From the NCBI RefSeq assembly GCF_025854375.1, contig NZ_CP107575.1, positions 1,550,001 to 1,614,000 of the forward strand: a stretch of DNA of 64,000 nucleotides, given 5' to 3'. Below the pieces are notes generated by a model. The model was not told the DNA's origin. It was given only the letters and a program-made list of their open reading frames with translations, and did no database searches. Origin of the DNA: Glutamicibacter sp. JL.03c (lineage in GTDB: Bacteria; Actinomycetota; Actinomycetes; Actinomycetales; Micrococcaceae). Both the position numbers and the translations under genes were made by a program. Positions 34,999-44,720 of this stretch are shown here, one piece after another (position 1 is the first letter of the stretch; each line of letters opens with the position of its first letter).

Positions 34999-35502
34999 AT
35001 GTCTGCACCGATGACCAGAGGCGTGATATTTGTACATTCCGCCCCTGCAGCGCTATGCCCGCATCTCGAATGGGCGATTGGGTCCGTGCTTGGTACCCCA
35101 GTCAAGATGGACTGGGCCGAACAACACGTCGCACCCGGATTTTGCCGCGCCGAAATTGAGTGGGTAGGCCCACAAGGCACTGGCGCGTTGCTTACCAGTG
35201 AAATGCATGGCTGGCAGCACTTGCGTTTCGAAATCACTGAGGATCCAAGTCCAGGCGCTGATGGCAGCCGTTGGTCTGTCACCCCGGACTTGGGGATCTT
35301 CCACGCGACCGTGGATGTTGCGGGCAATATCATGGTCGGTGAAGAACGCATTCGCTGGGCCTACGAAAAGGGCGACGGCAACCCATCCGTGTTCTATCAG
35401 GAAATGTCGATCGCCCTCGGTGAAGCCTGGGACGAAGAACTTGAACCATTCCGGCACTCTGGCGATGAGTCGCCTGTACGATGGCTCAACCAGGTGGTAT
35501 AG
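34999..35502 (+). CDS. DUF3145 protein
   Basis: 167 aa, start after GGAGG. Highly conserved actinobacterial family recognisable from TRGVIFVHSAPAALCPHLEWA, FCRAEIEWVGPQGTGA, and DLGIFHATVDVAGNIMVGEERI. In relatives it is usually next to the fab genes, as here. No function is known. Confidence 0.92.
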   Translation: MSAPMTRGVIFVHSAPAALCPHLEWAIGSVLGTPVKMDWAEQHVAPGFCRAEIEWVGPQGTGALLTSEMHGWQHLRFEITEDPSPGADGSRWSVTPDLGIFHATVDVAGNIMVGEERIRWAYEKGDGNPSVFYQEMSIALGEAWDEELEPFRHSGDESPVRWLNQVV

Positions 35503-35576
35503 CGACTGGTTATTAAGTCTCTGGGTGTGTTTACATCTGCATCCAGTCAGACCCCGGTGGTGCGGGGTTGTTACCA

Positions 35577-35614
35577 AAAGAAGTGGGATCCCTGTTTGGG
35601 ATCCCACTTCTTGA
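35577..35614 (+). terminator. terminator after DUF3145
   Basis: 14-bp perfect stem (35579-35592 with 35598-35611) and 5-nt loop about 75 bases after the stop. Confidence 0.85.
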
Positions 35615-35743
35615 TTCAACGCTGATGGCCTAGATACGTAGTCGATGATGGTGCTAGACTCGTTGGCGATGAAGACCAGTCAGGCTTGCAATAGCCACTC
35701 CCGGAACGGCTCCCTGGTCGTTCCCTGATTCGCGGGCCTCCCG

Positions 35744-35780
35744 GTGTCCGAGATATTCAACGTACAGAATTCTCGGACAC
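35744..35780. promoter_or_regulatory. inverted repeat ahead of the VOC gene
   Basis: GTGTCCGAGA and TCTCGGACAC form a perfect 10-bp inverted repeat, with further TTC/GAA pairing inside, directly before the AAAGGGAG ribosome-binding site. It may be an operator or a leader hairpin. Confidence 0.5.
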
Positions 35781-35796
35781 AACATGAAAGGGAGAC

Positions 35797-36177
35797 ATGA
35801 CCGCACGATTTAACCACACGATCATCGCTTCGCTGGATCCCCGGCGCATGGCGAAGTTCTACACGGGCCTGCTAGAAGCGAAGCCCGCCCCGCATTGGGG
35901 ACCATTCCGCAACATCAGCCTCGACGGTGGCGTGCTGCTCCAGTTTGCAACGCCACCGATCGACTTTCCGCCCCAGCACTACGCTTTCTTGCTCGGCGAA
36001 TCGCACTTCGACCGCGCATACCGGAGGATTTGCACGGCAGGAATCGAACACTGGGCGGACCCGCAACGACAGCGCCCCGGATCGATCAATCATGAGCATG
36101 GCGGCAGGGGAGTGTATTTGCTAGATCCGTCAGGCCACTATCTGGAATTGCTGACCAAGGGGTATCTGGACGGATGA
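35797..36177 (+). CDS. VOC (glyoxalase/bleomycin-resistance fold) protein
   Basis: 126 aa, one VOC module. HTIIASLDPRRMAKFYTGLL starts the first beta-alpha-beta-beta-beta unit; VYLLDPSGHYLELLTKGY ends the second, with the metal-type Glu. The start ATG follows AAAGGGAG. It could be a lyase, dioxygenase or binding/resistance protein. The stop is one base from the stop of the convergent reductase gene. Confidence 0.85.
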   Translation: MTARFNHTIIASLDPRRMAKFYTGLLEAKPAPHWGPFRNISLDGGVLLQFATPPIDFPPQHYAFLLGESHFDRAYRRICTAGIEHWADPQRQRPGSINHEHGGRGVYLLDPSGHYLELLTKGYLDG

Positions 36178-36178
36178 C

Positions 36179-36754
36179 CTAGCGCATGACATCGAAGACG
36201 TTCTTCTGGATGCCATTCGAGTAGGTCTGGGAATCCACCAGGTGCAGCTTCTGCGCGTCCAAGCTTTCTAGGCTGAACAGTCGCTTGCCTGCGCCCAGCA
36301 GCACCGGGAATACGAGGAGGTTGTACCGGTCAATGAGCTGGTGCTCCTGCAACGAGCGGACCAATGTTGCTGATCCGTGAATGCTGATTGGTCCGCCTTC
36401 GCCGGCGCGCAGGCGGGCTACATCGGAGACCGAACGCAGGATCGTGGTTTCGCCCCAGTTCTCCACCAGATCCTTCTCGGCCAGGGTCGTGGAGAGCACA
36501 TACTTTGGCATCGCGTTATAGTGCGGAAATTCTTCGGTCATCGAGGGCCAAACTGGGGAGAAAGCCTGATAACTGATTCGGCCCAATAGCATGGCTGAAG
36601 CTTCAGCCTGCTCGGTTCCCTTGAGTTCATATGCGGCTGGATCGAATTCGACGCTGTTCATGGTCCACCCGGAATTGCGGTAATCGGGTTCCCCGCCCGG
36701 TGCTTCGACAACACCGTCGAGTGAGACAAATGCGGTGGCGATAAGTGTGCGCAT
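36179..36754 (-). CDS. dihydrofolate reductase / RibD C-terminal-fold protein
   Basis: 191 aa from the ATG at 36754 (AGGAG seven bases upstream). MRTLIATAFVSLDGVVEAPGG is the usual start of the RibD_C/YyaP family; SAMLLGRISYQAF and GPISIHGSATLVRSL bind the nucleotide cofactor; DRYNLLVFPVLLGAGKRLF is the family end signature. Probably an NADPH-dependent reductase of unknown substrate. Confidence 0.88.
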   Translation of the reverse strand: MRTLIATAFVSLDGVVEAPGGEPDYRNSGWTMNSVEFDPAAYELKGTEQAEASAMLLGRISYQAFSPVWPSMTEEFPHYNAMPKYVLSTTLAEKDLVENWGETTILRSVSDVARLRAGEGGPISIHGSATLVRSLQEHQLIDRYNLLVFPVLLGAGKRLFSLESLDAQKLHLVDSQTYSNGIQKNVFDVMR

Positions 36755-36871
36755 GAGGGCAGCTCCTGACCTGAGGAAAGCAAAAAGTTCCGCATCAACT
36801 GGGCGGATCTTGAGCGTAGCAAGCACAGGCCAATGCGGACAACTATTTCTGGCGAAGCCGGGCGAATAAAC

Positions 36872-36915
36872 GCCGATGGGCTGGGCCAAGGAAAACCTTG
36901 GACCAGCCCATCGGC
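36872..36915 (-). terminator. terminator of the fab operon
   Basis: 20-bp stem with a single mismatch and 4-nt loop, 28 bases beyond the fabF stop on the minus strand. Confidence 0.85.
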
Positions 36916-36942
36916 AATCAGCTTCAGGAAGCTCAGGTGTGG

Positions 36943-38193
36943 CTAGACGCTGCGGATAGCGACGACAGCGTTGTGGCCTCCGAAGCCGAAAGAGTTGTTC
37001 AGGGCCACGATGGTGCCTTCAGCTGGCAGCGGCTTTGGCTCCCCGGTGACAACCTTCAGCGGGATCTCTGGATCCTGGTTATCCAGGTTGATCGTCACTG
37101 GAGTGGTGCGGTGGTAGACAGCCAGTGCGCACAGGACCGATTCAACGGCACCAGAGGCGCCTAGCAGGTGGCCCATCTGCGACTTGGTTGCCGAGACCCA
37201 CACGTTGTCCAGCTGATCGCCCAGGGCGTTCTTCAGCGCGGTGTATTCCGGTGCGTCGCCCACTGGGGTGGAGGTCGCGTGCGCATTGACGTGCACGACG
37301 TCCTCTGGCTGGATCAAGCCGTCGTACATGGCGGCTTTCAGCGCACGGGTGGCACCCATGCCCTCTGGATCCGGAGCGGTGATGTGGTGCGCATCGGAGG
37401 TCACGGAGGAACCAGCCAGCTCGGCGTAGATGCGAGCGCCACGAGCCAGCGCGTGCTCTTCGGCTTCCAGCACCAGAGCGCCGGCGCCTTCACCCATGAC
37501 GAAGCCATCGCGGTCAACATCGTAGGGACGCGAAGCCTTGGCCGGATCGTCGTTGCGGCGTGAGAGGGCATGCATGGAGGCGAACGCGGCCATCGGCATC
37601 GGGTGGATGGCGGCTTCCGCGCCACCGACCATGACCACGTCGGCTTTGCCGGAGCGGATCAGGTCCAGACCGACGTGCATGGCTTCGGTACCCGAAGCGC
37701 AAGCGGAGACCGGGGTGTGCGCACCGGCTTCAGCGCCGAGATCCAGCGATACGGCAGCGGCTGGGCCGTTTGGCATCAGCATCGGCACGGTCATCGGCAA
37801 CACGCGGCGCGGGCCCTTTTCGCGCAGGGTGTCCCAGGCGTTGAGCAGGGTCCAGACGCCGCCAATGCCGGTAGCGAATGCGACGGCCAGCTTATTATTG
37901 TCGATCTCGTCCTTGTTCAGGCCGGAATCGGCCCAGGCTTCGCGCGAGGCAACCACAGCGAATTGCGTGGAAGGATCCATGCGCTTGGTTTCTGGGCGGG
38001 AGAGCACCTCGGTGGGCTGAACGGCAGCTCGCGCAGCGAAGGTGACCGGAAGGTCGAATTCCTTCACCCAGGAATCCTCTATGGTTGCGGCGCCAGAAAC
38101 GCCCTTCAAAGCGTTCTCCCAAAGGGTTGGGACATCTCCGCCGATAGGGGTGGTGGCTCCGAGACCGGTGATCACTACTTTGCGCGCCATCAT
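36943..38193 (-). CDS. fabF: beta-ketoacyl-ACP synthase II
   Basis: 416 aa. Condensing enzyme of type II fatty-acid synthesis: nucleophile Cys in PVSACASGTEA, His in VNAHATSTPVGD, Lys/His in TKSQMGHLLGASGAVE, and the end NNSFGFGGHN. Start at one of two adjacent ATG codons (38193 or 38190). Last gene of the minus-strand fabD-acpP-fabF set. Confidence 0.96.
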   Translation of the reverse strand: MMARKVVITGLGATTPIGGDVPTLWENALKGVSGAATIEDSWVKEFDLPVTFAARAAVQPTEVLSRPETKRMDPSTQFAVVASREAWADSGLNKDEIDNNKLAVAFATGIGGVWTLLNAWDTLREKGPRRVLPMTVPMLMPNGPAAAVSLDLGAEAGAHTPVSACASGTEAMHVGLDLIRSGKADVVMVGGAEAAIHPMPMAAFASMHALSRRNDDPAKASRPYDVDRDGFVMGEGAGALVLEAEEHALARGARIYAELAGSSVTSDAHHITAPDPEGMGATRALKAAMYDGLIQPEDVVHVNAHATSTPVGDAPEYTALKNALGDQLDNVWVSATKSQMGHLLGASGAVESVLCALAVYHRTTPVTINLDNQDPEIPLKVVTGEPKPLPAEGTIVALNNSFGFGGHNAVVAIRSV

Positions 38194-38298
38194 CAAACTC
38201 TCTACTGTGCGATTAAGAAATTTAGGGGACCGGCTTGACGTACCGGTCGGTGTGCGCGGCTTGCCCGCACAACGGGGGTGGCGGTAAACGCCGAAAGC

Positions 38299-38544
38299 TT
38301 AGGCCTGTGCGCCGGCGATGAAGTTAACAGCGTCGCCTACGGTCTTCAGGTTCTTGACTTCCTCGTCCGGAATCTTAACGTCGAACTTCTCTTCTGCCTC
38401 TACAACGATGGTCATCATCGAGATCGAGTCGATGTCCAGGTCCTCGGTGAAGGACTTGTCCAGCTGCACGTCTGCTTCGTCCAGGCCGGTCTCGGAGTTG
38501 ACGATTTCGGCGAGGCCCGCCAGGATTTCTTCGTTGCTAGCCAT
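38299..38544 (-). CDS. acpP: acyl carrier protein
   Basis: 81 aa, acidic helical protein with the 4'-phosphopantetheine site DIDSISMM (Ser in DSIS; DSLS is more usual). AAGGAG seven bases ahead of the ATG. The gap of 105 bp to fabF and 212 bp to fabD holds no gene. Confidence 0.96.
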   Translation of the reverse strand: MASNEEILAGLAEIVNSETGLDEADVQLDKSFTEDLDIDSISMMTIVVEAEEKFDVKIPDEEVKNLKTVGDAVNFIAGAQA

Positions 38545-38756
38545 GGATGGCTCCTTTTCTTCAGTTGCCGGAGGACTCCGGTGTTCATTGTGGCTGTTAC
38601 AAGCCCCTGCGGACAGGTTCCCGTCTTAAGCCGGTGTGCTGAAACCATGGTGCATTGGCATGCCCCGCAGTTTCGTCGGTTTAAAGCTTAGGCCAGAGAT
38701 GAGCTTGCCGGTGGCATCATGGCTGTTTCGGCGCGCAAATCTTTGTGTGACTCCGG

Positions 38757-39680
38757 TTAGCCGGCGGTATGCTCGGCGACGAAGGCCTTGGCTGCCTCCA
38801 GATCGGCAGGCGACTTGACCGCCAGGGTCTTCACGCCCTTCAGTCCGCGGCGAGCCAGTCCGACCAGGGTTCCGGCGGGAGCCAGTTCCAGGACTCCGGT
38901 TACGCCAGCAGCGGCCAGGGTCTCCATGCACAGGTCCCAGCGCACCGGGCGCGAGACCTGGGCAACGAGCGAGTCGAGGTTCGACGGTCCATCGGCGACC
39001 GGCTGGCCATCGAAGTTGGACAGCAGCTGGACGCTAGGATCGGCCGGAGTGAGCGTATCAGCCAGCTGCTTGAGTGCGCCTACCGCTGGCTGCATGTGCG
39101 AGGTGTGGAATGCGCCGGCGACCTTCAGCGGAATCACGCGCGCCTTGGCTGGCGGGTTCTCGGCCAGCTCGGCGAGCTGTTCGGCGGTGCCGGCGGCAAC
39201 GATCTGCCCGCCACCGTTAGCGTTGGCCGGGGTGAGGCCCAAACCGTCCAGAGTCGAGAGCACTTCTTCGGGATCGCCGCCGAGGACGGCCGCCATGCCG
39301 GTCGGGGTCGCTGCTGCTGCCTCGGCCATGGCGTTGGCGCGCACCTTGACGAAGTTCATGGCGTCGGCTTCAGCCAGGGCGCCGGTCAATGCCGAGGCGG
39401 TGATCTCGCCAACCGAGTGGCCGGCGACGATGCTGCCGGCTGGCAACTGGTCGCCGAACAGCGCGCGGGCGGTCACCAAGCCTGCGGCGACGATCAGTGG
39501 CTGCGCAATGGCGGTGTCCTTGATGGTCTCCTCGTCGGAGACGGTGCCGTGGGCGGTGAGGTCACGCTCGGTGATGGCGCTGAGGGCGGCCAGATGATCG
39601 GCAACACCTTCGACTTCGAGCCATTCGGCGAGGAAACCTGGGGTCTGGGAGCCCTGTCCGGGGCAAACGATTGCTAACAC
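38757..39680 (-). CDS. fabD: malonyl-CoA:ACP transacylase
   Basis: 307 aa, GTG start. CPGQGSQTPGFLAEW at the N-terminus, nucleophile Ser in VAGHSVGEITA, and catalytic His in GAFHTSHM. Expected next to it in related genomes is fabH, which is missing here: only 212 bp separate fabD from acpP. Confidence 0.96.
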   Translation of the reverse strand: MLAIVCPGQGSQTPGFLAEWLEVEGVADHLAALSAITERDLTAHGTVSDEETIKDTAIAQPLIVAAGLVTARALFGDQLPAGSIVAGHSVGEITASALTGALAEADAMNFVKVRANAMAEAAAATPTGMAAVLGGDPEEVLSTLDGLGLTPANANGGGQIVAAGTAEQLAELAENPPAKARVIPLKVAGAFHTSHMQPAVGALKQLADTLTPADPSVQLLSNFDGQPVADGPSNLDSLVAQVSRPVRWDLCMETLAAAGVTGVLELAPAGTLVGLARRGLKGVKTLAVKSPADLEAAKAFVAEHTAG

Positions 39681-39856
39681 TCTTACAGCTTTCCAAATAT
39701 CAGGAGCTTTTGGCGCTTCATTTCGGTACCAAGCTCGAGGTGACTGTTTGTGGGAACTCTACAAAAGCTTATCGCATGGCGAACCAAAGTTCCCATGTAA
39801 TGCGCTATGAGCGAGCGCAAAGGTGTGCTGCGTCATGCATTGTCTTTGGGTGAAGC

Positions 39857-41065
39857 CTACAAGTTGAACTCATGGAGCCGGCCGTAGAGCAGGGCCGATT
39901 GGAGCACGAAGGCATCCCGTGGCACCAATGGGTCCCAGCCGCTGACTTCGCTGACCCGCTTGAGCCGGTAGCGCACCGTATTGGCATGGACAAAAAGCTC
40001 ACGCGCCGTGCCTTCCAGGGAATGGCCCAAGGCCAGGTAGCTCGATAGCGTGTCCAGCAGCCCGTTGGACGCCTGCTGCAGCGGCTGATAAACCTGTTCG
40101 ATCAGCGCGGTGCGGGCCAGCTGATCACCATTGCTGGCCCGTTCTGGCCATAGGTCATCGGCACTGACCGGGTTGGGTGCCTGTGGCCATGCGCGGGCCG
40201 CGCTGTAACCGGCGACCGCGGCGACCGCGGCATGGTGCATGTCCTTCACAGTGGCGGCCAGCGGTGAATAGACCACCGGGCCGGGGCCGAAGAACCGGGT
40301 GAAGCGGGTGAGGTCAACCTCGTCGAACTTGGTATCCGAAAGCATCAGCACCGACCGGTCGCCGAGCACCCCGACCAGCGAGTCGCGCGAATAGCGGGTG
40401 GCGACCCGGCGCAGGGTCGAGACGAAGGTCGCGGAGTTGGCAGCCGGAGTGGTGCCCACCAGAATGCGGATGTCCTTCTGCGATTTCCAGCCGATGGCGG
40501 CGATCCGGGAGGCCAGCGAATCGTGGGCTTCGCCATGGAGCACCGCATCCACCACGTGGGCTTCGAGCCGGGAGTCCCAGGCGCCGCGGGTTTCGGCGGC
40601 GCGGGCGTACACGTCGGCGGCGGCGAACGCGACCTCGCGCGAGTAGCGCAGCACCGCTTCGCGCAATGCCGCTTGTTCGGACTCGGTGGCGATGTCCGGA
40701 ACCTGGGATTCGACCACCTCCACGATGGTGCGCAGAAGCCCCAGGGCTTTTTGCAGCGAGATCGACCGGGTCAACTCCGTGGGCGCGGCGCCGAAAACGT
40801 CTGTGACCACCCAGGAGGGGGTGGAGGACGGGTCCTCGTACCAGGTCACGAACGTGGAGATGCCTTTTTGGGCGATCAGGCCCAGGGCCGCGCGCTCGTT
40901 GGGTTCCAGGGACCGGTACCACGGCAGCTGCTGGTCCAGGTATTTCAGGGCGGTGGTGGACAGCACGCCGATATGGCTTTGGAGCCGCTTGAGCGTTTGC
41001 GGGCTCGGCGGCTGGTGGTGGCTGGATCGGTTTTTTGGTGTGGCGGCATCGAGTTCGGGACTCAT
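39857..41065 (-). CDS. PucR-type regulator, FasR-like activator of fab genes
   Basis: 402 aa. The C-terminal HTH_30 domain (SLEGTARELFVHANTVRYRLKRVSEVSG) follows a GGDEF-like central region. The same gene lies directly upstream of fabD in Streptomyces, where FasR activates the fabD-fabH-acpP-fabF operon; location and architecture match here, so the same role is inferred. 176 bp separate it from fabD. Confidence 0.88.
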   Translation of the reverse strand: MSPELDAATPKNRSSHHQPPSPQTLKRLQSHIGVLSTTALKYLDQQLPWYRSLEPNERAALGLIAQKGISTFVTWYEDPSSTPSWVVTDVFGAAPTELTRSISLQKALGLLRTIVEVVESQVPDIATESEQAALREAVLRYSREVAFAAADVYARAAETRGAWDSRLEAHVVDAVLHGEAHDSLASRIAAIGWKSQKDIRILVGTTPAANSATFVSTLRRVATRYSRDSLVGVLGDRSVLMLSDTKFDEVDLTRFTRFFGPGPVVYSPLAATVKDMHHAAVAAVAGYSAARAWPQAPNPVSADDLWPERASNGDQLARTALIEQVYQPLQQASNGLLDTLSSYLALGHSLEGTARELFVHANTVRYRLKRVSEVSGWDPLVPRDAFVLQSALLYGRLHEFNL

Positions 41066-41115
41066 GATTCCAAGCTTAGTGACTTTTGCCCCGCAATGCG
41101 CATGTCAGGCAGGGT

Positions 41116-41165
41116 TATTAAAAAGCGCCTGCCCCGCTACGGAATCACCGTCGCGGGGCAGGCGC
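41116..41165 (-). terminator. terminator of aceE
   Basis: Perfect 13-bp stem (41125-41137 with 41153-41165) followed on the minus strand by five T's. Confidence 0.92.
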
Positions 41166-41196
41166 AGAACACGGCACGTGGTGCCGACCCTCAGGT

Positions 41197-43941
41197 CTAG
41201 GCGTCGCCGCCTGCGTTGCCGGACTTGCCGGCGTTCGGGTTGTTCAGATCGTACTTGGCGTGGGCCTTCACCGCGGTGTCCGCAGGGATTTCGCCACGCT
41301 CAACCAGCGACTGCAAGGTCTGGACCACCAGGGAGTGGGCATCGATCTTGAAGAAGCGGCGGGCTGCTGCACGGGTATCCGAGAAGCCGAAGCCGTCAGC
41401 GCCCAAGGTGTGGAATTCACCTGGGACGTATGGGCGGATCTGCTCAGGGACTGCGCGCATGTAGTCGGTGGTCGCGATGACCGGGCCCGGGGTGGACTCC
41501 AGCTTGGAGGTCACGTACGGGGTGCGGCGTGCCTTGGATGGGTCGATCAGCACTTCGTCGTCGGCGTTCATGCCGTCGCGAGCCAGTTCGTTCCACGAGG
41601 TCACGGACCAGACATCGGCGGAAACGCCCCACTCTTCGGCGAGGATTTCCTGTGCTTCCAGAGCCCAAGGCACGGCCACGCCCGAGGCCAGCAGCTGTGC
41701 GCGCGGGCCGTCGGTGGTGGCTTCCTTGAGCAGGTGGATGCCCTTGATGATGCCTTCCACGTCAACGTTTTCCGGCTCAGCTGGCTGGCTGATTGGCTCG
41801 TTGTACACGGTCAGGTAGTACATCACGTTTGGATCCTGGTGGGTTCCGCCGTACATGCGATCCAGGCCGGAGCGCATGATGTGGCCGATCTCGTAACCGT
41901 AGGCAGGATCGTAGGTGATCACTGCCGGGTTGGTCGACGCCAGGATTGGCGAGTGGCCATCCGCGTGCTGCAGGCCTTCACCGGTCAGGGTGGTGCGGCC
42001 GGCGGTAGCGCCGATGATGAAGCCGCGAGTCATCTGGTCGCCGGCAGCCCAGAACTGGTCGCCGGTGCGCTGGAAGCCGAACATCGAGTAGAACACGTAG
42101 ATCGGGATCAGCGGTTCATCGTGCGTCGAGTAGCTGGTGCCGGCCGCGGTGAATGCCGCCACAGCGCCGGCCTCGTTGATGCCCGGGTGGATCAGCTGGC
42201 CTTGAGGGGATTCCTTGTAGGCCAGAACCAGGTCGCGGTCTACGGACAGGTAGTTCTGGCCACCTGGGTTGTAGATCTTCGCGGTCGGGAAGAACGAGTC
42301 CATGCCGAAGGTGCGCGATTCGTCGGGGACGATCGGCACGATGCGGTGGCCGAATTCCTTGTCGCGCATCAGGTCCTTGAGCAAGCGGACGAAGGCCATG
42401 GTGGTGGCTGCCTGCTGCTTGCCGGAACCGCGCTTGGCGATGGCGTAGGCCTTGTCGCCAGGCAATGGAAGCTTGACCGAGCTCTCCTTGCGGCGGGTTG
42501 GCACCGAGCCGCCCAGAGCCGCACGGCGTTCCATCATGTACTTGTACTCGGCCGAATCCTCGGCAGGGCGGTAGTACGGTGGCGAGTACAGGTCGGCTTC
42601 GAGCTGCGCGTCGGTGATCGGGATGCGCAGGTGATCACGGAACTGCTTGAGGTCTTCCATGGTCAGCTTCTTCATCTGGTGGGTCGCGTTGCGAGCCTCG
42701 AAGTGCGAACCCAGGCCGTAGCCCTTAACGGTCTTGGCCAGGATGACAGTTGGCTTGCCCTTGAATTCAACGGCTGCCTTATATGCTGCGTAAACCTTGT
42801 GGTAGTCGTGGCCACCGCGCTTCAGGTTCCAGATCTCGTCATCGGTCATGTCGGCAACCAATTCCTTGGTTTCCGGACGCTGGCCGAAGAAGTGCTCACG
42901 CACGAAGGCACCGGACTCAGCCTTGTAGGTCTGGTAGTCGCCATCCGGGGTCTGGTTCATGATGTCAACCAGGGCGTTGGTCTTGTCGGCTTCGAGCAGG
43001 GCATCCCACTCGCGGCCCCAAGTTACCTTGATGACGTTCCAGCCGGCGCCGCGGAAGAAGGCTTCCAGTTCCTGCATGATCTTGCCGTTACCGCGAACCG
43101 GGCCGTCAAGGCGCTGCAGGTTGCAGTTGATGACGAAGTTCAGGTTGTCCAGCTTCTCGTTGGCTGCCAGCTGCAGGAAGCCGCGCGACTCTGGCTCGTC
43201 CATTTCGCCGTCGCCCAGGAAGGCCCAGACCTGCTGGTCGCTGGTGTCCTTGATGCCGCGGTTCTGCAGGTAGCGGTTCAGCTGAGCCTGGTAGATGGCG
43301 TTTGCCGGGCCGATACCCATCGACACGGTCGGGAATTCCCAGAAGTCAGGAAGCGAACGTGGGTGCGGGTAGGAAGGAAGCGCGTGGCCTTCCTTGGAGT
43401 GCTCCTGGCGGAAGCCGTCCATATCCTCTTCGGACAGACGGCCTTCGAGGAATGCGCGTGCATACATGCCAGGGGAAGCGTGGCCCTGGAAGAAGACCTG
43501 ATCGCCGCCGCCTGGATGGTTCTTGCCACGGAAGAAGTGGTTGAAGCCAACTTCGTAAAGAGTGGCCGCACCCGCGTAGGTGGAGATGTGTCCGCCGACG
43601 CCGATGGCTGGGTTCTGGGCACGGTGCACCATGATTGCTGCGTTCCAACGCATGAATGCGCGGTAACGGCGTTCGATGGCTTCGTCGCCCGGGAAGTCTG
43701 GTTCCTGATCCACAGGAATGGTGTTCACGTAGTCGGTGGTGGTCACATGGGGGACCCCCACGGACTTGGCACCTGCACGCTGCAAAAGCGAGCGGATAAT
43801 GAACTGAGCACGCTCGGTGCCCTGGGATTCTACGAGAGAATCAAACGAGTCCATCCATTCCTGGGTTTCCTCAGGATCCTGATCTGAAAGCTGGTAAGTC
43901 AACCCGCTACGGATCTGGGAGATGTGTTCCTCTACAGCCAC
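41197..43941 (-). CDS. aceE: pyruvate dehydrogenase E1 component, homodimeric AceE type
   Basis: 914 aa. Oxidative decarboxylation of pyruvate with thiamine diphosphate, passing acetyl to the E2 lipoyl arm. The GTG at 43941 follows AAGGAGC and gives [14 protein letters not shown]; longer in-frame starts lack a site. The ThDP motif is seen at [12 protein letters not shown]...[15 protein letters not shown], and the second half carries [11 protein letters not shown] and the [18 protein letters not shown] loop. Single gene, divergent from the DUF3052 gene across 362 bp. The E2 and E3 genes are not in the window. Confidence 0.96.
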   Translation of the reverse strand: MAVEEHISQIRSGLTYQLSDQDPEETQEWMDSFDSLVESQGTERAQFIIRSLLQRAGAKSVGVPHVTTTDYVNTIPVDQEPDFPGDEAIERRYRAFMRWNAAIMVHRAQNPAIGVGGHISTYAGAATLYEVGFNHFFRGKNHPGGGDQVFFQGHASPGMYARAFLEGRLSEEDMDGFRQEHSKEGHALPSYPHPRSLPDFWEFPTVSMGIGPANAIYQAQLNRYLQNRGIKDTSDQQVWAFLGDGEMDEPESRGFLQLAANEKLDNLNFVINCNLQRLDGPVRGNGKIMQELEAFFRGAGWNVIKVTWGREWDALLEADKTNALVDIMNQTPDGDYQTYKAESGAFVREHFFGQRPETKELVADMTDDEIWNLKRGGHDYHKVYAAYKAAVEFKGKPTVILAKTVKGYGLGSHFEARNATHQMKKLTMEDLKQFRDHLRIPITDAQLEADLYSPPYYRPAEDSAEYKYMMERRAALGGSVPTRRKESSVKLPLPGDKAYAIAKRGSGKQQAATTMAFVRLLKDLMRDKEFGHRIVPIVPDESRTFGMDSFFPTAKIYNPGGQNYLSVDRDLVLAYKESPQGQLIHPGINEAGAVAAFTAAGTSYSTHDEPLIPIYVFYSMFGFQRTGDQFWAAGDQMTRGFIIGATAGRTTLTGEGLQHADGHSPILASTNPAVITYDPAYGYEIGHIMRSGLDRMYGGTHQDPNVMYYLTVYNEPISQPAEPENVDVEGIIKGIHLLKEATTDGPRAQLLASGVAVPWALEAQEILAEEWGVSADVWSVTSWNELARDGMNADDEVLIDPSKARRTPYVTSKLESTPGPVIATTDYMRAVPEQIRPYVPGEFHTLGADGFGFSDTRAAARRFFKIDAHSLVVQTLQSLVERGEIPADTAVKAHAKYDLNNPNAGKSGNAGGDA

Positions 43942-44303
43942 TGAAGCTCCTTGATTGAATTGCGGCTCCGCTGCGTTGCAGTTTTCCACTGCGATGCGAC
44001 GGTTTTGGGACAACGGGTGCAGTAACACTGGAGTGATGTGCACTGTCGGTTCATATGCAACTCTAATGTCATTTTTGCGGGCTTGGGAGCATATTTCTGG
44101 TCCAAAAACCGCTTAAATCTGACTTATAAAGTGACTTACACAATATCGTATGGGAGCTATCTGGATAATGCACCTGTCGGTATGATGTGGACCACCGAAT
44201 TCTGGGTTATATTTGTTCGGCGTGTTATTGCTGCAGCGCTTGAATGGAACAGGAAAACCGTGTTTCGTTGGTAGTAACGCTTTGCACCAGCAGGAGGAAT
44301 GAA
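43942..44303. other. divergent promoter region aceE / DUF3052
   Basis: 362 bp, AT-richer than the genes on either side, with promoters for both directions expected. I saw no confident -35/-10 pair or symmetric operator. Confidence 0.4.
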
Positions 44304-44720
44304 GTGAGCGACGCCGTATCGGCAAACCTGGAGCCCGCCAAAAAAATGGGGTTCCAAAATGAAAACCTTATTCAGGAACTGGGTTACGACGATGACGTGG
44401 ATTACGATCTGCGTGACTCGATCGAGGATCTGATTGGTTCAGAGCTGCTCACCGAAGAGGATCATGACGTTGTCGACGCAGTTATCTTCTGGTGGCGCGA
44501 TGGCGATGGAGACCTTGTAGATTCGTTGATGGATGCGTTGAACTGCTTGGAGGAGAGCGGCGTAGTCTGGCTGCTCACCCCGAAGCAGGGCCGCGAAGGT
44601 CACGTATCCCCAGCACTAATTCAGCAGGAGGCGCCAAGCGCTGGCCTGCATGTGACGACCAGTGAAGGCGTATCGGAGGACTGGTCCGCAGTCCGCCTGG
44701 CCCCACGTAAGAAGAACTAA
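44304..44720 (+). CDS. DUF3052 protein
   Basis: 138 aa, GTG after AGGAGG. The family pattern MGFQNENLIQELGYDDDVDYDLRDSIEDLIG and VDAVIFWWRDGDGDLVDSLMDA is clear. Conserved actinobacterial partner of the downstream peroxiredoxin: the stop TAA shares its last A with the peroxiredoxin ATG, so they are coupled. Function unknown. Confidence 0.92.
   Translation: MSDAVSANLEPAKKMGFQNENLIQELGYDDDVDYDLRDSIEDLIGSELLTEEDHDVVDAVIFWWRDGDGDLVDSLMDALNCLEESGVVWLLTPKQGREGHVSPALIQQEAPSAGLHVTTSEGVSEDWSAVRLAPRKKN

Noticed and set aside
38626..38756. Possible fabH remnant between fabD and acpP
   Set aside because: I translated the gap on the minus strand and found neither the Cys nor the His/Asn motif regions of FabH; a remnant cannot be supported.
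41260..43887. 875-codon open frame on the plus strand opposite aceE
   Set aside because: It mirrors aceE codon by codon, a known effect of high-GC coding strands; its translation has no recognisable motif.
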